From the NCBI GenBank assembly GCA_963767645.1, contig CAVYEW010000002.1:62001-126000 (forward strand): DNA of 64,000 nucleotides. Reading direction: 5' to 3'. This DNA comes from DATFDN01 sp963767645. GTDB lineage: Bacteria; Pseudomonadota; Alphaproteobacteria; Acetobacterales; Acetobacteraceae. Numbering within the stretch: position 1 is the stretch's first letter; each line of letters opens with the position of its first letter. The notes under the pieces are model-generated. The model saw only the letters and a program-made list of their open reading frames with translations. It made no database searches and was not told where the DNA came from. The position numbers were made by a program, and so were the translations under genes. Positions 1 to 9,070 of the stretch are shown here, one piece after another.

Positions 1-477
1 GGCGTGCTGCGGGCCGCACCGGCGCGCGGTGGCCCAGGCGGTGACCAGATGCGCGGCGGGCGGCGCCGCCCGAAGGCGCCGGCGAGGGACTGCCGTCCAG
101 GGCCCGCCTGCCCCGCCGTGCCAACCTGGCCCGACAGATGCGCGGCCAGGCCGCCGTGAACCTGCGGATGCCGCCGCGACGGCACCGGGTCGAGCAGCCG
201 GACACCCGGCGAACGTGCGTGGCCGGATGCCGTGGCGCGCCGCAGCCCTGCCGCAGCACCGCTTCTTTGGCCGCCGCTCGGCCATGTCCCGCGCTTCGCG
301 CCAGCACCGCCGCGAAGGCTAACAGCACCCGACAGATCATGTCGCGCTTGCGCGCCGCGGTTCGGGCACGCTGGCAGTTAGACCCAGGGCTTGCATCGGG
401 GACCTCCGCCGAACAGAGTCGATGCACCTGTCATTCGTCGCGCCGCTACACCTTAGCGCCATATGCGATCGCCCTGC
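1..477. other. Left-edge stretch with no supportable gene
   Basis: Open frames here exist on both strands but are dominated by Arg, Pro, Ala and His, which is what out-of-frame high-GC DNA gives. One minus-strand frame beginning at an ATG at 340 stays open to the window edge and starts with a hydrophobic stretch (MICRVLLAFAAVLA), so the start of a secreted protein running off the left edge is possible. Its downstream composition does not look coding. I do not call a gene. Confidence 0.3.
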
Positions 478-570
478 CTCTGAGGGGGAGAGGACTGGGG
501 TGAGGGGGCGAGGGCAGAAGCTATCCAGGCGGCACCCTCCCCCGACCCTCTCCCGCAAGCGGGAGAGGGA
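478..570. repeat. GC-rich palindromic dispersed repeat, copy A
   Basis: This is an imperfect inverted repeat built from runs such as gaggggga and ccctctcccgcaagcgggag. It lies directly against the 3' end of the first luciferase-like gene. The same architecture recurs at 10011-10095 and 52090-52173. It resembles the short intergenic palindromic elements that are common in Alphaproteobacteria. It could form a hairpin in RNA, but there is no T-run that would make it a classical terminator. Confidence 0.7.
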
Positions 571-577
571 GCATCAT

Positions 578-1801
578 TCACTCCGCCACCTCCATCGTAT
601 CCGCATGGTGCGTCTGCGCGATCTGCACCGAATTCGGGCCGAAGCGGTCGCGGAAGGGCTGGGTATCGATCTCCTCCAGCTCGATCTCGTGCGCGAGGAC
701 CTTCTTCTTCCACGCCTCGTGCGCGGGGATGTTGGCGTGGAACTCGGGCATCACCTCGCGCGCGAACAGCTCCAGGCTTTCGCAGATGTGCTCGTGCGTG
801 TTGCGCCCGGCCTGGTTCAGCAGGATCACTGAATCGATATTCGAGGTCTCGAACTTGCGCAGCTTGCGGCGGATCGTCTCGGGCGAGCCGACCAGGCCGC
901 CCGCGACCGCGCGCGCCTGCGCCTCCGGGTTCGCCTTCTTCCATTTGTTGTATTCGTCCCAGAGGCTGACCGTGCCGGGCTTGGCGCGCTCTCGCCCCGA
1001 TGCGCTGTTGTAGTAGCGCAGCGCGAACTGGAAGAAGGTGATGCCGTCCGCGCGCCGCCGCGCTTCCTCGTCTGTCTCGGCGCACATGAAATACGTCACG
1101 ATCGCGATGTTCGGATTCGTCGGATAGTCCGCGAGCTTCTCCAGCCGCTTGGTCAGCGCGTTGTAATAGGCGTGAACCCAGGCATGCGCCGCATCGGCGC
1201 TGAGGAACTGAAAGCCCAGCGCGCCCATTCCCCGCCGCCCCGCCATCTCGATCGTCTCCAGCTGCGAGCACGCCACCCAGACGGGAGGCATCGGCTTCTG
1301 CACCGGCTTGGGCAGCACGTTGCGCAGCGGGAACTTGAAATACGGGCCTTCGTACTCCCAGCCCTCCTGCGTGAACATCGGCATCACGCAGCGCACGCCA
1401 TCCTCCCAGACGGCGCGCTTCTCCTCCATGCTGCGCCCGAACCCGCCAAGCTCCGTCACGGACGCAGATTCGCCGATGCCGAACTCCACCCGGCCGTTGC
1501 TGACCAGATCGAGGCAGGACACGCGCTCCGCGACGCGGGCGGGATGGTTGGTGGTGAGCTGGATAATGCCGTGTCCCAGCCGAATGTTCTTCGTCCGCTG
1601 GCTGGCCGCGGCCAGGAACACCTCGGGTGCCGGCGAGTGCGAGTACTCCTCCAGGAAGTGATGCTCCACCTCCCAGGCGTAGTCGAAGCCCAGCTTGTCC
1701 GCCAGTTCCACCTGGGTCAGCGCGTTCTGATACAGCTGCCGCTCGTCATCCGGCCCCCAAGGCTTCGGCAACTGCAACTCATAGAAGATGCCGAACTTCA
1801 T
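578..1801 (-). CDS. LLM-class flavin-dependent oxidoreductase (luciferase-like)
   Basis: The 407-residue protein has the bacterial-luciferase-like (beta/alpha)8 fold signature: an N-terminal beta strand MKFGIFYELQLP, then conserved segments VEHHFLEEYSHSPAPEVFLAAA and IRLGHGIIQLTTNHPARVAE, followed by FGIGES and PVWVA. Members use FMN or F420 to oxidise or reduce small organic substrates. At about 400 residues it is longer than the 310-345 residue F420-type LLM proteins further along this locus and resembles the long FMN-monooxygenase branch. The substrate is unknown. It is transcribed away from the locus and no flavin reductase lies beside it. The start is the ATG that gives the canonical first strand. 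The family is clear; the choice of F420 or FMN is not. Confidence 0.85.
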   Translation of the reverse strand: MKFGIFYELQLPKPWGPDDERQLYQNALTQVELADKLGFDYAWEVEHHFLEEYSHSPAPEVFLAAASQRTKNIRLGHGIIQLTTNHPARVAERVSCLDLVSNGRVEFGIGESASVTELGGFGRSMEEKRAVWEDGVRCVMPMFTQEGWEYEGPYFKFPLRNVLPKPVQKPMPPVWVACSQLETIEMAGRRGMGALGFQFLSADAAHAWVHAYYNALTKRLEKLADYPTNPNIAIVTYFMCAETDEEARRRADGITFFQFALRYYNSASGRERAKPGTVSLWDEYNKWKKANPEAQARAVAGGLVGSPETIRRKLRKFETSNIDSVILLNQAGRNTHEHICESLELFAREVMPEFHANIPAHEAWKKKVLAHEIELEEIDTQPFRDRFGPNSVQIAQTHHADTMEVAE

Positions 1802-1984
1802 CGCACTCTCCGTCTGTTTTCCCGATTGGACACAACACTATTCCTGGCACGGGAGGCTAGGGCGCCTGGCTGAGCGATTCAGGTGGACGCTCCGGGCAGG
1901 GCAATGAAGCACGAGGCGTGAGCGATGCCCGAGGAAAGGGCTGCAAGGGGGCATGTCCGGCGACACGTACCCTTGCCTCGGCGA

Positions 1985-3703
1985 TCAGTTGCTGTGGCCG
2001 CCTTGGACGAAGTTTTGGTCCCTGGGATCTTGGTCGCGCTCGTCGTTGACGCAGGTGAAGCTGCTGGCGCTCGTCGGATCGCCGGAGCCATTGTACCGGG
2101 CGACCTGTGGGAAGGGGCAGAGCGGCCGCTGGAAGGCGACGCCGCTGGCGGGCTGGTCGTTGACGTATTTCGTGGCGATGATTTGGTCCGGGGCAACGCC
2201 TTGTTCCACCCAGCGGTCGAGGCCGTCAGCAGATCGTGCGCGGGATCGAGAACCGGCCCGTTGACGCCATTGCCAAAGGCGTTCGGTCCGTCGCCGCCCC
2301 CGCAATGCGCCATGCCCGGCACCATGAACAGGCGATAGAAGCTCTGCAGATCTTGGAAGCCGCGGCCTTTGGACGCGGCCTGTTTGACCTCCGTGTAATA
2401 GTTGACGCTGTTCATCGGAGCGATCGCGGAATCCGCCCAGCCGACATAGTGGATCATCTTGCCGCCATGGCTCCTGAACGGCCGCAGGTCGGGATTGGTC
2501 GAGTTGACGATCGGGCCAACGCCCTCGTCGGCGAAGTTCACGTCGCGCGGGAAGCTGAAGGTGCTGAAATCGAAGTTCGGATCCTGGAAGACGAAGTTGG
2601 CAAAGAAGTTGTTGCCGAAGAACGTCTGGAGGGCTTGGCCTTGCGCCACGTGCCGTCGATGCCCCGCGTCAAATCGCGGCTTCCCGCGGCGCCAACGATC
2701 CAGGTTGGCCAATTTGCGGGATTGGCCTCGGTGCCGGGTTCGTAGCCTGGAAAGATCAGCGCCCCGGTTTGCGGGTCGTGCGGACCGTCATAGATCTTCC
2801 TCACCGCTGCCACCTGCTCCGCGGTCAGGCAGGTGCTGGGATCTTGACCGGCCTGACACTGAACTGTCGCCGGGTCGAACTGGCAATCGCGCGGGTCGTT
2901 GAGGAACGGATCGGTGCTCACCCCGCCGTCCTGGCCGGCGCATTGGGCGAGCGCGGCTTTGCTCAACACGGGCAGGAGGCTCGGGGGAACGTAGCTCGCC
3001 GGATCGATGAGCATCGCCTGCGCGTTCCAGATGAAGCCGGAGAAGAGATGCGTCCAGGCGTTGGCCGGCGAGCCGACGATGATGCCGTCGAAATCGTCGG
3101 GAAAGCGCTGGGCTACCATCAACGCCTCGCGCCCGCCATCTGAGCAGCCGACGAAATAGGACGCGGCTTGGATCATCGCCACTCCAGGCGGCGATGATCG
3201 CCTTGGCCTTGTCGGTTGTCTCCTTGAGGGCGCGATAGCCAAAATCGATGATCTTCTCCGGATGGCCCAAGGCGAAGGTGGCGCCGCCGTTGGTGTCCGG
3301 ATTCCCGTCATTGGTGGCGGCGGCGGCATAGCCGCGCCGGATGGCTTCGGCGAGGCCGCTATAGCTGATGCTGCCGCAGAAGCCGCCGCAGCCGAGCTGC
3401 TCGTACTTGCCGTTGAAGCTGCCGTCGGTCGGAATCCAGACTTCGAGATTGATGACGGAATCGCTTGTTGGAGTGGATGTGACGGCAACCCGGCAGAAGG
3501 CCGGCAGGCCGGTGAGTGGTGTCGTCGATCCCGGTGGCGTGAACGAGCCTCCGGGTCACTGACTGCGCGGCGGTGACGGTAGCGTGCGGCAGTGTCAGGC
3601 TGGCGAGGCTATCGCAGGTCGCGGCAGACGCCGAGGCCGCGACGCTCGCGATTGCGGCAAGGGATACCGTTGACAGGACAACAGCTTTGAGACAGGTGTG
3701 CAT
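1985..3703 (-). pseudogene. Tannase/feruloyl esterase-family protein, disrupted by indels
   Basis: Pieces of one secreted esterase lie in successive frames. First comes a signal peptide (MHTCLKAVVLSTVSLAAIA) and a CDSLASLTLPHATVTAAQSV segment. Next are EVWIPTDGSFNGKYEQLGCG and DFGYRALKETTDKAKAIIAAW, then the catalytic-serine region SYFVGCSDGGREALM, then MIHYVGWADSAIAPMNSV and MVPGMAHCGGG with the catalytic His, and finally a frame ending near 1985. The breaks I can place are an extra base in 3553-3555, an extra base at 3168-3169, a missing base near 2639-2640 and a missing base near 2221-2224. Family members hydrolyse gallate or hydroxycinnamate esters. Local G+C is lower than in the surroundings. 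It is either a decaying acquired gene or carries sequence errors; as written it cannot make full-length protein. Confidence 0.8.
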
Positions 3704-3904
3704 GGCTTCCTCCTCTCCCGCGGCTGGAAGCCGTCTTCGGCTTCGGTTTATCTTTTGGACTCGGCAGAATTGCCGACCTTGTGCCGCTTGCAAGCGGTCG
3801 CTGTGGAGCCTGATCGGGTGCAAGGCAGTGAATGAATGGAAGCGATCCATGGCAGCCGGCATCGGCGGACGACTAGTCTGGCGCGAGCAAGACGGGAGGA
3901 AACC

Positions 3905-5161
3905 ATGCCGCTTCCGGCCGATACGGACGCGACCACGCCCAAATACCTGCGCGACAGATACGCGATCGTCGGGGTGGGGGAGACCACGTATACGCGCGGC
4001 TCCGGCATGACCACCCGCGCGCTGGGCACCTGGGCGGTGCGCAACGCCATGCAGGACGCCGGGCTGCGCAGCGGCGACATCGATGGAATGCTGTCCTACC
4101 AGCTCGGCGATTCGACCTTCGCGCCGATGCTCGCCGGCGATCTCGGCATAAGGCTCAACTTCTACATGGACGTGTTCGGCGGCGGCAGCTCCACCGAGGC
4201 GCTGATCGGCATCGCGATCGGCGTCATCGAGGCCGGGATGTGCAAATGCGTCGCCATCTTCCGGGCGATGAACGGCTATTCCGAGGTGCGGATCGGCGGC
4301 ACCGGCGCCCGTTCGGCCCCGCCGGTCACGGGCGACATGCTGCACAGCCGCGCCTATGGCTGGCAGAGCGCCGGGCAGTCGTTCGCGCCCACCTTCATGC
4401 GCCACATGCACGATTACGGCACGCGGCCCGAGCAGGTGGCGATGGTGAAGGTGATCCACTCCGAGCACGCCGCGATCAACCCGAAGGCGCTCTATCCGAA
4501 GCCGGTCACGGTCGAGGAGGTGCTGTCCAGCCGCTTGATCTGCAAGCCGCTGCACCTGCTCGATTGCTGCGTGGAGACCGACAACGCCACCTGCATCATC
4601 GTCACCCGCGCCGAGCGCGCGCGCGACCTGCGCCACACCCCGGCGCTGATCCGCGCCGTGGTCGGGCGCTGCAACAAGCCGCGCCTCGACATGCACTACC
4701 AGCACGGCCCGATCTCCACCGTCGCCGGCCATTACGCCAAGGACATCCTCTGGCCGAATGCGGGTGTGGGGCCGGAGGACGTGGACGCCACCGGCGCCTA
4801 TGACGCCTTCACCTTCACCACCATGCTGCAACTGGAGGATTACGGGTTCTGCAAGAAGGGCGAGGGAGGCGACTACGTGTCATCGGGCGTGATGCGCCTT
4901 GGCGGACGGCGGCCGAACAACACCTCGGGCGGGCATCTCTGCGAGGGCTACACGCACGGCATGAACATGGTGATCGAGAACGTGCGCCAACTCCGCCACG
5001 ACGTGGACAATTCCTGCCCGATCGGGGCCGACGGCAAGCGCCAGCACACCTACGATCACCGGCCGGGCGGTTGCCGGCAGGTGAGGGATGTCGAGGTCAC
5101 GGCCAATCTGGGCTGGGCGATGCCGGCGACAGGCTCGGCAATGGTCATGCGGCGCGGCTGA
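3905..5161 (+). CDS. Thiolase-like (lipid-transfer/SCP-x type) protein, possible CoA-ester aldolase
   Basis: This 418-residue protein has the thiolase-superfamily layout: N-terminal YAIVGVGETTYT, central FGGGSSTEALIGIAIGVIEAG and C-terminal NTSGGHLCEGYTHGMNM. At residues 92-97 it reads GGGSST, where true thiolases carry the nucleophilic Cys, so Claisen chemistry is unlikely. Thiolase-like proteins of this kind that partner a DUF35 Zn-ribbon protein are known as retro-aldolases acting on CoA esters in steroid side-chain breakdown (Ltp2/ChsH2 type), and the very next gene encodes such a DUF35 protein. A strong ribosome site (gggagga) precedes the chosen ATG. The substrate is unknown; the aldolase role is inference from the missing Cys and the partner gene. 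Confidence 0.8.
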   Translation: MPLPADTDATTPKYLRDRYAIVGVGETTYTRGSGMTTRALGTWAVRNAMQDAGLRSGDIDGMLSYQLGDSTFAPMLAGDLGIRLNFYMDVFGGGSSTEALIGIAIGVIEAGMCKCVAIFRAMNGYSEVRIGGTGARSAPPVTGDMLHSRAYGWQSAGQSFAPTFMRHMHDYGTRPEQVAMVKVIHSEHAAINPKALYPKPVTVEEVLSSRLICKPLHLLDCCVETDNATCIIVTRAERARDLRHTPALIRAVVGRCNKPRLDMHYQHGPISTVAGHYAKDILWPNAGVGPEDVDATGAYDAFTFTTMLQLEDYGFCKKGEGGDYVSSGVMRLGGRRPNNTSGGHLCEGYTHGMNMVIENVRQLRHDVDNSCPIGADGKRQHTYDHRPGGCRQVRDVEVTANLGWAMPATGSAMVMRRG

Positions 5162-5178
5162 GCGGGAAGGAGCAGGAC

Positions 5179-5700
5179 ATGGCGATCACCGCCGAATATC
5201 TCGGGATGACGCTGCGGCTGAGCGACCTCGAGGTTGAGAACCTGGAGTATTTCGGCCATTGCGCGGCACACGACTTCCACTTGCAGCAATGCGAGGAGTG
5301 CCATCTGCTGCGTTACCCGCCGACCACTGCCTGTCCGTGGTGCGCCAGCCCGAAGGCGCGCTGGACGCCGGTCGAGGGGAAGGGAGCGGTGCATTCCTAT
5401 ACGGAGGTGCATCACGCCATTCAGCCGCAGTTCAAGCCGTTCACGCCATACATGGTGCTGCTGGTCGATCTCGACACCCAGAAAGGCAAGCCCACCGAGC
5501 AGGAGGCGCTGCGCGTCGTGGGCAACCTTGTCACGCCGGATGGGAAGCTCGCCCCGCCCGAGCAGGTGCGCGGCGTCGGCATCGGCACCCGCGTGCGGAT
5601 GGCGTTCACCGATGTCGCGCCCGGCCTGTCGCTGCCGCAATGGACGATCGACCACAGCGCGACGCAGCCGCAGGCGCCGTGGCGCTATGCGCAGGAGTGA
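5179..5700 (+). CDS. DUF35 OB-fold / Zn-ribbon acyl-CoA binding protein
   Basis: The 173-residue protein has a rubredoxin-like Zn ribbon with Cys38, Cys41, Cys52 and Cys55 (CEEC and CPWC pairs). An OB-fold follows (VEGKGAVHSYTEVHHA and RMAFTDV). DUF35 proteins form complexes with thiolase-like aldolases or with PhaC/thiolase enzymes and bind the CoA ester. It starts 17 bases after the thiolase-like gene with its own ribosome site (ggaag), so the two are almost certainly co-transcribed and form one heteromeric enzyme. The pairing is a well-established family association; the reaction is inferred. Confidence 0.85.
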   Translation: MAITAEYLGMTLRLSDLEVENLEYFGHCAAHDFHLQQCEECHLLRYPPTTACPWCASPKARWTPVEGKGAVHSYTEVHHAIQPQFKPFTPYMVLLVDLDTQKGKPTEQEALRVVGNLVTPDGKLAPPEQVRGVGIGTRVRMAFTDVAPGLSLPQWTIDHSATQPQAPWRYAQE

Positions 5701-5720
5701 GCGCCAAGCCCGAGGGGGCT

Positions 5721-6452
5721 ATGACAAGAACTGCCGACCGCGAGCATTGGTCCCGTGTTTACAGCGAGTGGATTGAATGGGCGCGTACGCCAAATCACGA
5801 CGCGTTCTGGGCTTATCGAGAAGCCTTGATCGCTTTCGTTGGCCGGGGCGAAGGCGAAGCACTCGATGTGGGGTGCGGGGAGGGTCGCATCTCGCGCGAG
5901 TTGAAGGGTTGCGGCTACAGGGTCACGGCGTCGGACCCTGTCCGGGAATTGGTGAACGCGGCCAAGGAAGCGCGATCGGCCGACGGCTACGCCGTTGCGT
6001 CGGGAACCGATCTGCCGTTCGCGGACGCCCGCTTCGATCTCGTCATGGCCTACAACATGTTGATGGATGTCGAAGATGTTCCGGCAACCCTGAAAGAAAT
6101 CAGGCGAACCCTGCGACCCGCAGGGATGCTGGTTATCTCGATCGTGCATCCGTTTTCCGATCGCGGGCGTTTTGCCGCTAGGGAGGCCACTTCCCCCTTT
6201 GTCATCCACGACACGTACTTTGGCTGTAAGCGCTTTGAAGGCACGGAAGAGCGTGATGGCCTGCGGATGCGTTTCGCCGGGTGGTCGAGAACGCTGGAAA
6301 CTTACGCGACTGCATTGGAGAATGCGGGGTTCGCAATCACGTCCCTCCGTGAACCCGTTCCCCAAGCCAACGATCGGTGGAATCGCACGCAACACTGGAC
6401 CCGAATTCCCTTATTTCTCTGGCTGAAGGCGCGGCCTTTGGCGTTGATATAA
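5721..6452 (+). CDS. Class I SAM-dependent methyltransferase
   Basis: This 243-residue protein carries SAM-binding motif I (LDVGCGEGR), the acidic motif II region (VTASDP) and the motif LPFADARFDLVMAYNMLMDV, typical of the Methyltransf_11 family. The substrate cannot be read from the sequence. It starts 20 bases after the DUF35 gene and may share its transcript. The line I counted in it has about 55% G+C against about 73% in fbiC, which hints at separate acquisition. It could act on a small metabolite in the surrounding pathway or be an unrelated passenger. Confidence 0.8.
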   Translation: MTRTADREHWSRVYSEWIEWARTPNHDAFWAYREALIAFVGRGEGEALDVGCGEGRISRELKGCGYRVTASDPVRELVNAAKEARSADGYAVASGTDLPFADARFDLVMAYNMLMDVEDVPATLKEIRRTLRPAGMLVISIVHPFSDRGRFAAREATSPFVIHDTYFGCKRFEGTEERDGLRMRFAGWSRTLETYATALENAGFAITSLREPVPQANDRWNRTQHWTRIPLFLWLKARPLALI

Positions 6453-6493
6453 CCTGATGGGCGCTTGTACCACTTTTTACGCAGATCCTGAAC

Positions 6494-6985
6494 CTACCCC
6501 TTCCTCTCCGGCTTCGCGCGCGCGAACCTCTCAGCGAGGTACTCCGCTACGAACGGGTTCATCCGCGCACTCATGCAGGCCTCGGCCGTGAGGAACCGTG
6601 CCGCGACGATCTCGCGGTTGTCGATCCGAAGCTTCGGTTCGGTCTCCAGCCGTAACTCGAAGATCCGGACGTGATCGAGCCGATGATCCCACCGCTTGGT
6701 CGCTTCGTAGGCCAGGCGAAGGGTCCCGGCCGCCACCGCGATCCCGACCTCCTCCGCCAACTCGCGGGTCACGGCGCAAGCGGGCTTCTCCCCCCGTTTG
6801 ACGCCGCCACCCGGGAAGCACAACGTCCGGCGATAGGACTGCCGCACGACGAGCACGCGGTTGCCGACCCAGATTGCGACCAGCACGCCCTCGTGCCTCG
6901 GCTGACGCATGAACCACCAGGCTCGCGCTGCCAGGAAGCCGGTCCGGTAGACAAGCCGATAGCCCCAGTCCAGCGCGCGGCCCAT
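6494..6985 (-). CDS. NUDIX hydrolase
   Basis: The 163-residue protein contains a perfect Nudix box (Gx5Ex7REUxEExGU) spanning Gly60 to Ile82, read as GGVKRGEKPACAVTRELAEE followed by VGI. Such enzymes hydrolyse nucleoside diphosphates linked to another group, for example oxidised dNTPs, ADP-ribose or CoA. The N-terminus (YRLVYRTGFLAARAWWF) is aromatic and resembles the short leader of RNA-pyrophosphohydrolase-like and MutT-like proteins. It ends close to the stop of the convergent methyltransferase and follows an LLM gene on the same strand by 8 bases. The substrate is not assignable. Confidence 0.85.
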   Translation of the reverse strand: MGRALDWGYRLVYRTGFLAARAWWFMRQPRHEGVLVAIWVGNRVLVVRQSYRRTLCFPGGGVKRGEKPACAVTRELAEEVGIAVAAGTLRLAYEATKRWDHRLDHVRIFELRLETEPKLRIDNREIVAARFLTAEACMSARMNPFVAEYLAERFARAKPERKG

Positions 6986-6993
6986 GGTCCCGC

Positions 6994-8034
6994 TTAGAGC
7001 ACCGCCTCCGCCACCACCCGCATCACGTCCGCAGTGGCGCCCTTCAGCACCATCGTCCCGACATGGCGGTCCTTCCCCGCCTGCTTCCAAGCCGCCAGCC
7101 GGTCGCGGATCATCTCCGCCGGTCCCACCAGCGAAATCTCGTCGACCAGCCGGTCCGGCACGGATGCCGCCGCCTCCGCCTTCTTGCCGTCCAGATACAG
7201 GTCCTGGATGGTCCTCGCCGCGCCCTCGTAGCCGAGCTTGATCGCCACGTCGTTGTAGAAATTCTTCGTCCGCGCGCCCATCCCGCCGATATAGAGCGCG
7301 AGTTCCGGGCGGATCGCGTCGCGGCAGGCTTGCACGTCCGGCCCCATCTTGGCACGCACGAAGGGCGCCACGTCGAACGCCTCCAGGCTCGGCGCGCGGC
7401 CCGCCTTGCGCATCCCTTCCAGGATCGGGTCGGTGACAATTCCCGGCCGCTCGGGCGAGTAGAAGATCGGCAGCACGCCGTCGGCCACCTCGCCCGCATT
7501 GCGCAGACCGGCCGGGGTGATCGAGGCGGTGTAGAAGGGCAGCGCCGGATTGCCATGCGCGATGCTGCGCAGCGGCTTGCCGAGGCCGGTGGCGTCGGGG
7601 CCGCGATAGGGGATGTCGTAATGCTCGCCATGGAACTCGAGCGGCGCCTTGCGCTCCAGCACCTGGCGGATGATGGCGATGTACTCCTTCGTGCGCAGCA
7701 TCGGCTTGCCGTAGGCGACGCCGTGCCAGCCCTCGACCACCTGCGGGCCGGAGACGCCGACGCCGCAAAGGAACCGATTGCCGGACAGGTGCTGCAACGT
7801 GATCGCCGTCATCGCCGCCATCGCGGGCGTGCGCGCGTGCATCTGCATGATGCCCGTGCCGGCCTTGATGCGCGTGGTGCGCGCGAGAATCCAGGCGACG
7901 GGCGTGACGGCATCGGTGCCGTACGCCTCGCCGGTCCAGACCTGGGCGAAGCCGAGGCGTTCGGCCTCTAGCACGCGGTCCATGTCGAGACGCGGCTGCG
8001 CCCCTGAAAGGTCGATGGTGATGCCGAGCTGCAT
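6994..8034 (-). CDS. LLM-class F420-dependent oxidoreductase-like protein
   Basis: The 346-residue luciferase-like barrel protein has an N-terminal MQLGITIDLSGAQPRLD strand, then AERLGFAQVWTGEAYGTDAV, ARTTRIKAGTGIMQMHARTP and GVGVSGPQVVEGWHG. These segments match the F420-dependent branch that includes methylene-tetrahydromethanopterin reductase-like proteins. The expected activity is hydride transfer to or from F420 with an organic substrate. It is followed by the NUDIX gene 8 bases downstream and preceded by another LLM gene 10 bases upstream on the same strand, so the three likely form one transcript. The start is the ATG giving the canonical first strand. Confidence 0.85.
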   Translation of the reverse strand: MQLGITIDLSGAQPRLDMDRVLEAERLGFAQVWTGEAYGTDAVTPVAWILARTTRIKAGTGIMQMHARTPAMAAMTAITLQHLSGNRFLCGVGVSGPQVVEGWHGVAYGKPMLRTKEYIAIIRQVLERKAPLEFHGEHYDIPYRGPDATGLGKPLRSIAHGNPALPFYTASITPAGLRNAGEVADGVLPIFYSPERPGIVTDPILEGMRKAGRAPSLEAFDVAPFVRAKMGPDVQACRDAIRPELALYIGGMGARTKNFYNDVAIKLGYEGAARTIQDLYLDGKKAEAAASVPDRLVDEISLVGPAEMIRDRLAAWKQAGKDRHVGTMVLKGATADVMRVVAEAVL

Positions 8035-8044
8035 GGCTTTCTCC

Positions 8045-8998
8045 TCAGCGCACCTTCGCCGCGACCTCGTCACGGAAGCGGCGCATGTTGTCGAGCGTCG
8101 CGGCGAGCGTCGGAGCGAACAGGCCGAAATCAAACGCGCTCACCCCCGCCTCGGCCAGCGCGCGTATGTCGCCGGCATAGTCGGCGAAGCCGCCAGTGAA
8201 CAGCTTGCGCTCCCCGTCCACCGTGCCCTTGGGCTGCGCCTCCGGGTTGGAGGACACGCGATAGGCCAGCGCGACCGAATGGGGATCGCGCCCGGCCTTC
8301 TCCACCAGGCCGCGCAGCTTCTCGACGCCGGCCTTGTAGCGGCGCAGCGTGTCCATCGGGAATTGCGGATTGGTGCCGATCGGGTACCACGCATCGCCGT
8401 AGCGCGCGGTGCGGCGCAGCGCCGGATTGCTCTCCCCGCCGACCCAGATCGGAATCGGCTTCTGCACCGGCTTCGGCTGGAACAGCACGCCGGAGAATTT
8501 TGCGTATTTGCCCGCGAAGCGCGGCTCGTCCTGCTCCCACAGCGCCTTGCAGGCCGCCATGTATTCGTCCGTGACCGCGCCGCGCTCCTCGAAAGGCGGC
8601 GTACCGACCGCCTCGAACTCCTCGCGCATCCAGCCCGCGCCGATGCCGAGCGTGAGCCGGCCCTTGGAGAGCACATCGAGCGTCGCCAGCAGCTTGGCGG
8701 TCAGCACCGCCGGGCGGTGCGGCACCACCATGACCGATGTCACGATGCGCAGCTTCGAGGTCTTGGCGGCGATGAACATCGCCTCCATGAGCTGCTCGTG
8801 CCGGTCGACACGCGCCCCGGAGGGGAATTCTCCGCTGTCGCTATAGGGATAGCGGGAGTCGATGTCGGTCGGGATCACGAGATGGTCGCTGACCGTGACA
8901 TAGTCGAAGCCGAGCATCTCGGCTTCGGTGGCGATCCGCGCCACGCTGTCGGGATCGGTCAGAGGTCCGCTGCTCGGCGCGCTGCACCCGATCTGCAT
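8045..8998 (-). CDS. LLM-class F420-dependent oxidoreductase, divergent paralogue 1
   Basis: The 317-residue luciferase-like protein has diagnostic segments GAGWMREEFEAVGTPPFEER, RGAVTDEYMAACKALWEQ, QPKPVQKPIPIWVGGES and ALRRTARYGDAWYP, as in the TIGR03619-type F420-dependent family. It is a clear paralogue of the gene that starts 72 bases away on the other strand. The pair is divergently transcribed from one short region. Hydride exchange with F420H2 is the expected chemistry; the substrate is unknown. An in-frame upstream extension runs antisense through the neighbour and is not believed. Confidence 0.88.
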   Translation of the reverse strand: MQIGCSAPSSGPLTDPDSVARIATEAEMLGFDYVTVSDHLVIPTDIDSRYPYSDSGEFPSGARVDRHEQLMEAMFIAAKTSKLRIVTSVMVVPHRPAVLTAKLLATLDVLSKGRLTLGIGAGWMREEFEAVGTPPFEERGAVTDEYMAACKALWEQDEPRFAGKYAKFSGVLFQPKPVQKPIPIWVGGESNPALRRTARYGDAWYPIGTNPQFPMDTLRRYKAGVEKLRGLVEKAGRDPHSVALAYRVSSNPEAQPKGTVDGERKLFTGGFADYAGDIRALAEAGVSAFDFGLFAPTLAATLDNMRRFRDEVAAKVR

Positions 8999-9070
8999 GG
9001 AATCCCCCTCAGTTTGCGTTGCCGACAACGATACCACAGGATGCAGCCGGGGCGAGGGCCGGAGGGGACA
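8999..9070. promoter_or_regulatory. Shared divergent promoter region of two LLM paralogues
   Basis: Only 72 bases separate the divergent starts of two paralogous oxidoreductases. The stretch holds a ribosome-binding sequence for the right-hand gene (ggagggg just before its GTG) and little else. Both promoters must therefore overlap here or lie inside the genes. I could not pick convincing -35/-10 boxes. Confidence 0.35.

Noticed and set aside
478..570. Rho-independent terminator for the first LLM gene
   Set aside because: The repeat can fold but has no T-run, and identical elements occur elsewhere, including inside a gene, so it is treated as a dispersed repeat.
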